Below are positions 56,448 to 64,000 of a stretch of DNA of 64,000 bases, one piece after another (the stretch's first letter is position 1; each line of letters begins with the position of its first letter). The stretch is from Jaltomata sinuosa (Eukaryota; Streptophyta; Magnoliopsida; Solanales; Solanaceae). Position numbers and translations under genes: made by a program. The notes beneath the pieces were generated by a model. The model made no database searches, had not been told where the DNA came from, and saw nothing but the letters and a program-made list of their open reading frames with translations. The stretch covers positions 248,001 through 312,000 of the forward strand of contig QJPP01000665.1 in NCBI GenBank assembly GCA_003996215.1, read 5' to 3'.

Positions 56448-57230
56448 TGTCATGACCCAACTAATGAGACGTGTGGGCACCTACTCTAAGCACATAGATA
56501 GGAGAACCCTTACCACCTGATCCAATAGGTAATACAAAAATCAAAAGTAAACATGAGATAATAGCCTTTTTAATACTGGAAAAACACTTACAATATTCAG
56601 AACAGTAAAACCTTTACAACATTAATACAATCCTCCCTGGGAACTAGTCTAAACATGTATAAGACCTCTAAGGAAAAATACAAAGTATAAAAAGAAGACA
56701 CAACTTCCATCATGGAAACGAAGAGTAGAAGCTGCTGGAGATCATCTTCGTCCTATACCTAAGAAACGTCACTGATTCTGCAACCTGACTATACCCAAAA
56801 AGGTATAGCAATAGTAGTATTAGTACAAACAACACGTACTGATAGGTATCATCGATCGACCTGAATCCACCGCATACTATCATATAAGAAATCAAGAGGA
56901 AATATACATTAAGTTACAAGAATCCAGTCTTTCATCATCCAACTTTACCCCCCCCCCCTTCATGATATTAACACTAACAACTTATACGTCCACTCCCAAG
57001 CCTTCCTACCCTACTCCGCTGCCAACTCCATATTAATGATACTCTACACCACAACCACTTGGACTTCCCAAATCACACTCAACACCAGGATATTCCCAGT
57101 CACACTTAACATTAGGACTTCCCAAGTCACACTTGCACTAAGACTTCCCCAGTCACACTTAACACTAATCTGACAACTAAGTCCAGACCCGGACTACAAT
57201 CCCTTATTTAGTTCAATCACCCTACCACTA
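56448..57230 (-). repeat. 5' LTR L, cut by M
   Basis: The low end TGTCATGACCC (56448) pairs with LTR E from 40012 and stays alignable for about 780 bases. It then breaks at 57231, where LTR M begins. Confidence 0.8.
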
Positions 57231-58305
57231 TGTAACACCCCAAAAATTCTAAGTTAAAACCCTATTTCCATAAGTGTAATGGTAATTTTCCTAGTGTGGT
57301 GAGTACTTTAGATACGAATCATGTTCATAAGAAACTCCTATCAACAAGTTAAGTTGAAAGCACCCCAACCAAAGAAGTTCTCATGTAAGACTAAACTAGT
57401 TTCAAATTCAAACGATCATAAATCCTAGAATATGAAGCGTTAGGTGGCCTAGTACCCACCAAATTAAAGGTCTTTGAGTTTTCTTTCCAAAAACTCCAAC
57501 CGCGTATTAATCTAAGTCTGGAGTAAAAATTTATGTGTATTTTACTACATACTTATCAGTTTCCATGAATGGGATGATGACCCGTGGAACAGAACCACGG
57601 TCCGTACTGTGACTCATGAAAATAGACTTGAAACTTAGAATTTTCACCTACAAAATGATGGGTTGGTCCATGACCCATAGACCAAAACCACGGTCCAATA
57701 TATGACCCGTGGAATGTCAAATTTCAGCCTTTTATCCCATGTTTCCATGAGTAACTTTACGGGTCATCATTTTGAACGACGGTCTATCCTGTCAACCATG
57801 GAATCACCTTCAGAGAAGTACCAAGTCCTCTAAATTCCACGAGTGGGTTGATGATCCATCAACCCATTCCACAACCCGTGAACCCATCAGTGGAACCTCC
57901 GATTTTAGTTTTTCTAATTCGATTAGTTAAGGGAAAATCAGTTTTTTCCTTATTTTCTAAGCCTATACTACGTCATTTAACTCATTTAGAGGGACATTTT
58001 AAAGGGTTAATCGTTCACCAAACCCCTCATACACTCAATTAAACATCTAAGGAAAGAAAACAATATGCTCTCAAGACTCTTCCAAGCAAAAATTGAGGGT
58101 TCATCCTAAAGATCAAATCCTCCAGGCTTCAGTTCAAGATTCTTCATTAAGCAGGTATGTGGGTATTCAATAAGGATCTCCTTTCGCCCTCATGCCCAAA
58201 GTTCAACTTTAAGTTATGATTTCTACAAATCTATGATTCTAGGGTTCATACCCAACTATATGCATATTTTATAGAATTGAACTCTTTATGATTTAATATG
58301 TTCCT
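57231..58305 (+). repeat. LTR M (related to the D family), plus strand, 3' side cut
   Basis: Starts TGTAACACCCCAAAAATTC, the usual start of this LTR family. It carries many short words around 'GACCCGTGGAAC' and 'CACGGTCC' at about 57580-57890, comparable to element D LTRs. It is cut at 58306 by LTR N. No coding region. Confidence 0.65.
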
Positions 58306-59566
58306 TGATATGCCAGGATTTCATGGCACTTTCGACGCTTAAAACTAAGAATTTTGGAAGTTCTCAAGTATATTTTGTTGGATTTGATGTCGTTTATTGC
58401 ATGTACAGGGAAAAATATTAAAAAGATGAAAAATACCAAATAGTTGTTGATTTCTGGGCAAAAAGTCATGCCCGACGTGCGTGGGATCCACCACATCCCG
58501 TGGGAGGAGCCATCGAAATGAACCAGAGAGAATCAAAGAAAAAAACCATCTCTGATGACCTGCCACAACGGGCGTCATTCCAGCCATGGGACATCACAGG
58601 GCCCATCAGACTGGATCAAAGGAACTGAAGATGAGAGGCAAGACTTGACAAGCTACCATGACGTCTGTGAGAGACACGATGAGATATCGCAGAGCCCGTC
58701 ATATTTAGCCAGCGGAGATTGGAGATCAAGCCTGTGAGCTGACAAGATAGCCACGACGGGCATCACACCCACGACATCAGATCATAGTAGCCTGTGGAAA
58801 CTAGGCAGAAGCCTAGAGCCAAAACATGAAGGAGGCTCGACGGGCACTCACGATGCCCTTCGCATCCACGATAGACCGTGGGGCGTCCTGTTGGAAGTAC
58901 CGCATCCAGCTTTCCTAGTTTACTTAGGATTTGGTCTGTTTTATCTATAAATACTTCCCCTTAGGTTTTATTTTAAGGTTACTCATTGTTCACATATTGT
59001 TACACGATATTCATGACATTGTTATGGTTTCGGAGACATCATATCATAGTTTTGAGAATTCAAAGTTTGTTCTTGATTTATTGAAGTGTTCTTGAGAATT
59101 ATTCAAGATTCTGGATTTTTTTACTTCTTCTTGTAAGTATATGCTCATGATTTCTAAAACAACTCTTGATCATTTACTTATGGACATGAGTAGCTAAATC
59201 CACAACTAGGGTTGTGGGAATCATGAAGGATTAACGAAGTAGAAAAAGTACTTGGTAATTCTAGAGCGGTGTTATGCATGTATTATTCATCCCTTCACTT
59301 TGATTTCTTTTTAACGATTGCAAACGTTAGAATTTGCCTTATTCTTACTTATCAAACCAATGAGGTAATGAATGGGAAAATGGTTGTTCAAAAATGGAGA
59401 TTTAAGGCTACTAACCCTCATCTAATAGCATGACTTTGTCCAGGAATAGCTAATGTAGGATCCAGGGTAAGGGTCAGTAAATCATACACCCACGACCGGA
59501 CCAAGGCGCGTGGTGAAATTCATCTATCTAGGGGACCAACCATTTGGGTGAACCTAACTTACCGAT
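58306..59566 (+). repeat. LTR N (Athila/Tat-like), plus strand, 3' side cut
   Basis: Starts TGATATGCCAGGATTTCATGGCAC, very like the J start. TATA box CTATAAATA at 58945-58953. A hairpin CCACAAC-TAGG-GTTGTGG at 59200-59217 is the counterpart of the J leader hairpin. A GC-richer block with GACGGGC words lies at 58465-58890. It is cut at 59567 by LTR P. Confidence 0.7.
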
Positions 59567-62500
59567 TGTTGACACCCAATTTTTGCCCTCCACATTCCTA
59601 ATTAATATTCAAGCTTCTATTATTTTAAAACAATTTCAAAATAATTGTTGTTTTTATAAGACTTTAAACGTTTTCAAAATTAATTGGAGGCTAATTTAGT
59701 ATTTTTAGGGGAAAATGTATACTCTATATTTAATTATATAAGAGTATATAAATTTTACTTCACAAAATATTTTGAAATTTGTTTTAAGCGAAAACCTTGT
59801 TTAAAGTTCGAAATGTGCTCCATTTGTCTCAAAATTGATTTAAAAATCAAGAAATAATTGTATGAGTATTCTTCGATTTTAAATGAGTCAATTACGTTCA
59901 ATAAAATGATTATGTGTTTGTTAGTATAATTATTCTTAATTGTTAAATATGGAAGCTCATTTAATTAATTAAGTACTTAATTCATTCATTCCAATTTCGG
60001 CCTAATTTCTTTAATTTATTTAATTTGGCTATGACTTAAGTTAATTGGTTATTGTTTCAACCAAATCTGGCCACATTTGCAAAGCAAAGTGGTCAGCTCT
60101 TAAACCAAATTTCAATCCTCATTCCAGCAACACAAGTTACCCAAAACCCAATTTACTCTCAACCCACTCCACAATTTCCCAAAACCCGGGCCAACTCCTA
60201 TATACTCCCTCTATCAGCAAACATATGCTCCCTCACATCACGTTCACCTCACGCTCCATTATTCCTCTCAAAAAGGACGCACACAGCCTCCTCGATGCGC
60301 TCAAGTACAAACAACTCACCACCCCCATCTTCACCTTCTTCTTCATCTCTTTCTCTCACAAACACGAACCCTAACGTTTCCAAATGACATCCAACAGCTC
60401 ATCTAAAATGCTCCAACAACAGTAGCAAATGATGCCCAATTCTTCTAAGGTCCATCAAATCTTTATCTGCCTCCGTTTAGGCTGTGCTGGAAAAATCGAG
60501 ATGGTTCTAGAAGGGCCCTAGGTGGCATTCTCTCTGCCAAATTAGGGGAAATTCATACAAAATTGTATCGTTGCTTCGCTGTGAAGGTTTATCCGAAGGG
60601 AAATTCAAATTTTCCCAAGTGATTTACCTAATTACCCACTATTTTCCCCCTATTTTCAACCCTAAATTTTCCTATATAAACCCATTCTTTCATTGAGTTG
60701 GGTAGCTGGCTTTTGGGGGGAAACATGGGGATTTTGGTGGAGCATTCCACTAATCTCACGTAACCAAAGGTTTTCAGAGAAAAACACTCTAAAAAATCGA
60801 GTTTTGGTGAAAATAGTTCAAGTTCCGGTGGTAAAAATCTCTGACGAAGCTCGAAATCCCAGTCGCTGCTTGCAAACAGGTGATTTTCCGTTTATTCTCT
60901 CTTCTTTTCTTCTGCTCTGTTATTGAAAACTTAGGTTGGCTTCTGACTGGTCTTGTATGAATAGTGTGTGCCTAATGACATGTCTGAGATTGGATGTTTC
61001 ATAGATGTGTTAAAGCTTTACCCTTTCTATTTTCATGTATGCTTAAATTTAGTGTGCTTCTGAATATACCCTCAGGGTGAAATTTCGTGTGATCCCAGTA
61101 GTCAAAAACAGTATGTGTTTTCTTTATGTGTGATTTTGGTTGGCTGCTCTCTCTCCAAATGGTTCTCTTGATTCATCATTATCATGTAGAAATCTTTGAG
61201 AAAGGAAAGATTTATAGGATTACTCATTAGTATTTCTCTAAAACTTAAAAGAAAAACTGGAGCTTTGCGATAGTTTCCTTTTCTAACCTCTAGTTTCTTT
61301 TTTCATGAAACTCTATGTTGTGCGATTGATCTCGATTTGATTGTTGGTTTTTCTTTGCTCTTTTTGTTGTCGAATACCAGTTTGAACTTCAAGAAACCTC
61401 CCTGGTTCATCATACTAGGAAAGGTTCTTGAAATGAGGTCGTCTTGGTTCATAATACCAGGAGAGATATATTGGGAGAAGAAGAATCTTTGAGGAACACT
61501 ATTTAGTCTTTCTCAAGGTCATTCTTAAGAGATGGAATATAACTTCATAGTAGGCTGTTTTCATCTTTGAGACTCCTCTGCTTTAAAGCTTTAAGTGAGC
61601 ATATCTGCATAACTAAATTCGAAAGTGGTTTACTTCCCATGCTGTTCTTCATTTAATTACTGAAAAATTCCACCCGAAGCATGTAGTGTAAGCTAATGAT
61701 TCCCCGAGGACTTCTCTCAACTTATGACATCAAATGAAATTTGTTGAGGAGGGGAGGAGGCCACTAGTCAGTCTTATTCTCGAATCGGGATTAGAAGATG
61801 AGGAAGTATGGCTTGATTAGCTTCCTTCGTCTTCAAAGAAAGTCTATTGTCAAGAGATTGTTTTGAGTGTTAGCAGCTTTCTTGGTCTAATTTTTTAATT
61901 AATTGTTGTTCTTGTTAAGCTTAATTCGTTTGCTGTTTGATTAACTTATTAAAGCACATCGTTGGTTCATCATACAAAAGAAATCATAATTGGATCCCTG
62001 GTATAATCTCAATAGCTCATGAACCAGTGATTGTCGGCAAGTATCAACGTCTTCTTTATCAAGATTATTTGCCACCAGCAAAGCTCATTTGATTATTTTC
62101 ATGATTAAGCTTCTCTTGTTTGATTACGGTTAGATCAAAAGGGATGAAAGGTCACTGAGTCGGGTTGAACACGACAAGAAATCTTCAAACAAATCTTTTC
62201 AGCTCCTTTGAATATTCTCCATGATTCAAAAACCCAAGATCTTTTCAATTTAATCACTGCATTGCCTTCCCCACTGTTTCTTGGTTGTTTTCAAATCTTC
62301 CAGTTCATGGATAATTTTATTATTATTATTTTGATTGATTTCATATACTTCCAGTACATTAGTAGATATGGCCTTTTTTTAATAACTTTGGTAAGAAGTG
62401 GCACTCGGCCTTGACTCAGACCCTCTCATGTCAATACATCTAATATCATTGGATAGTTTTGGTCAAAATTAAGTTATATCTTCTGTGCTTGATCAAGGTC

Positions 62501-63943
62501 TTAGAAACCTGTTAAATACCTCCTAAGGACATGGAATAAGGTATGGCTATTGGCTTAAATTTTATTGGTTTGGGTTGAGTATGAGTTGAAGTCCTTATCT
62601 CGAATTAGCTTGAGTCTAGCATGATTACTGATTGATCAAAGCACTCCAACTTTGTGACAAGCTTAATTGAAAACCTCCTTTTACAAGATAAGATTGATGA
62701 GACCTTGGTTTACTGAACACCTCCTTGAAACGATTTGCTTTGGTATGAAAGAACGTAACATGATAGAATTAATTCATATCTAGTTCCAGGCCCTTTCATG
62801 TTTCTTATTCTGCCTCTTCTGCCATCTTCTCTCGGAAAATATATTATAAATAAAAAATGAGCTTGCTTGTTTGTTTGCCTCCACTACTACATTTTGTTTT
62901 AAAAAAAAGTGGTTTGCCATTCAAAGTAGTAAAAATTAGTTTCTGGAATAGACATGGCTATTGTTGAAATTCATGGCTCATTTATTTAAATACTATTTCG
63001 TTTTGCATATCTACATATTTTATAAAGACTTAATATACATACTAATCCTTATCAATATTTCTTTTCTTGCATGGTATACCCTCCTCCGAGTCCATCTGAG
63101 GCCTTCCCACTTTTCTGGCATTAACTTGATGGGCTAACTAAAGCCCATTGCATCTCAAGTCGACCTCAAGACCCCAAAAAGGGATTAAAATTTGAAGAAA
63201 AATAAGTGTGGCCTAAGTGCCACACACGAAAGAAAGGGAAGCAAAAATACAGGAAAGGCCAAAGGAGAGGATTAAATTAAAACGGGCTTAACCTGAGAAA
63301 TTGGTAGTCCAATATGGACATTTGTAGGCGTTTGGGTCTAAGTGCCTAGACCCAACTTCTTCCTTTCTCTTAGTCTAGGATTATTTGTATAATTCGGACT
63401 TTGTAAACACTAACCTTTTTTATTAACTTAGTTTAATTTCCCATTGGAGTACTATGTGTTTTATTTGCAAGATTTTCATGTGTTTAAATTAATTTTGAAT
63501 CTTTCTAAATTGTTATTAAGTTTTACTTGCAAAATCCGCTCAATTTGTCAATCTTTTTTTTTCTATAAACAAACAAGTCTTGAAAATAACTCTTTATAAA
63601 ATATTTCATGATTTTCAAAGTTAGTCAAATAAATAAGTTAGAAAATTAGTTGGATAACCGCAAGTTAGCTGATATTTCGAGTGCCTTAAAACCCTTCTCG
63701 AAATGTTAATATGAACTTCTTACCCAAATTTCTTAAAATCAAAAGGTTTTTATCTGTTTAAATCTTTTGAATATTTTTTCAAAGATTTTCTTGATTTTTC
63801 CTAAAAAATTAAGTGGCGACTCTGTTTTAATTAAGTTTGAGAATTTTTTTACAAGTTTTCAAGTTTAATTCAAGTCAAAACCGTTTTAAAAACCAAGTTG
63901 CTTTTTCAAATAAAAGAAAGTAAAAATTGCGATAAAATAGAAA
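59567..63943 (+). repeat. 5' LTR P of an Ogre-like element (4.4 kb)
   Basis: Starts TGTTGACACCCAATTTTTGCCC, like solo LTR Q, and ends just before the primer-site-like string at 63944. TATA box CTATATAAA at 60672-60680. The region 60180-60400 is C-rich with two overlapping open frames (60045-60387) that look like low-complexity leader. A long T-rich stretch follows. I see no real gene. The internal region continues beyond the window. Confidence 0.75.
60672..60680 (+). promoter_or_regulatory. TATA box of LTR P
   Basis: CTATATAAA, a strong match to the plant TATA consensus, 1.1 kb into the LTR; motif evidence only. Confidence 0.55.
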
Positions 63944-63961
63944 TGTCAACTCTGCTGGGGA
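63944..63961 (+). other. Primer-binding-site-like string after LTR P
   Basis: TGTCAACTCTGCTGGGGA; Ogre/Tat elements often have TGGCGACTCTGCTGGGGA here. Two bases differ. Which tRNA it pairs with I cannot confirm. Confidence 0.6.
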
Positions 63962-64000
63962 GTTTAACTGAGTTCTAACCAAAATATTTTTCTAACTTAT

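Larger units (their letters stand above)
40012..57230 (-). mobile_element. Element E-L: minus-strand Tekay-like element without gag-pol
   Basis: 3' LTR E (40012-42696) and 5' LTR L (56448-57230, cut by M) are clearly the same family: long near-identical stretches, including a C10-C11 tract at 40511 and 56948. A primer site of iMet type follows L. After subtracting the K/J insertion the internal region is about 3.6 kb and shows no gag, RT or integrase. Instead it holds ORF H on the opposite strand and palindrome blocks. Either H is an antisense ORF of this element, or a second non-autonomous element sits inside it. Confidence 0.7.

Noticed and set aside
60045..60387. Two overlapping 110-residue ORFs in LTR P
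   Set aside because: Both frames are Ser/Thr/Pro-rich because the DNA is C-rich; no domain is recognisable and they lie upstream of the LTR TATA box.

Overview
The window is plant nuclear DNA, most likely from the nightshade family (Solanaceae) and from gene-poor heterochromatin. I base this on recognising its Ty3/gypsy families: chromoviruses of the Tekay/Del type, Athila/Tat-type elements and an Ogre-type LTR. I see no intact cellular gene, rRNA, tRNA or CRISPR array. Almost every base can be assigned to an LTR, a decayed gag-pol, or a non-autonomous retroelement. Family names come from memory of sequence style; no database search was possible.

Left part (1-22366). 1-1108 is the 3' end of an Athila/Tat-like element (S). 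1109-9600 is a decayed Tekay-like element (A) ending in a 3.7 kb 3' LTR; a 2.2 kb solo LTR (T, 3349-5533) sits in its tail. 9601-14515 is a minus-strand Tekay-like element (F) with reverse transcriptase, protease and gag remnants and a primer-binding site. 14516-17930 is the 5' part of a non-autonomous Athila/Tat-like element (G) with a zinc-finger ORF. 17931-22366 is the 3' part of a second A-like element (B).

Middle part (22367-40011). Element C is a plus-strand chromovirus whose integrase gene is cut by element D (25176-38373, minus strand). D has paired LTRs and a 5-base target duplication with one mismatch. D is itself cut between its reverse transcriptase and RNase H by a 4 kb minus-strand Ogre-like solo LTR (Q, 29551-33565), flanked by a perfect CCCCT duplication. 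Q carries a coding-looking fragment that may come from a host gene.

Right part (40012-64000). Element E-L (minus strand, LTRs 40012-42696 and 56448-57230) holds a plus-strand ORF (H) of the 'putative plant transposon protein' type. H is cut by solo LTR K (44090-54203, target duplication CTACT). K is cut by J (46214-52957), the youngest and best preserved element: two about 1.3 kb LTRs, a tRNA-Asp-type primer site, gag and protease, but no reverse transcriptase or integrase. The right LTR of E-L is broken by LTR M, M by Athila-like LTR N, and N by the 4.4 kb Ogre-like LTR P, whose internal region runs off the window.

The genes here are retroelement genes. C, D and F encode or encoded gag, protease, RT, RNase H and integrase but are inactivated by stops and catalytic-site changes. 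J, G and H represent elements that must borrow enzymes from autonomous relatives. Across unrelated families I see two shared structural themes: a small covarying hairpin 17-23 bases before the 3' LTR, and a block of family-specific GC-rich palindromes just upstream of the LTR core promoter.
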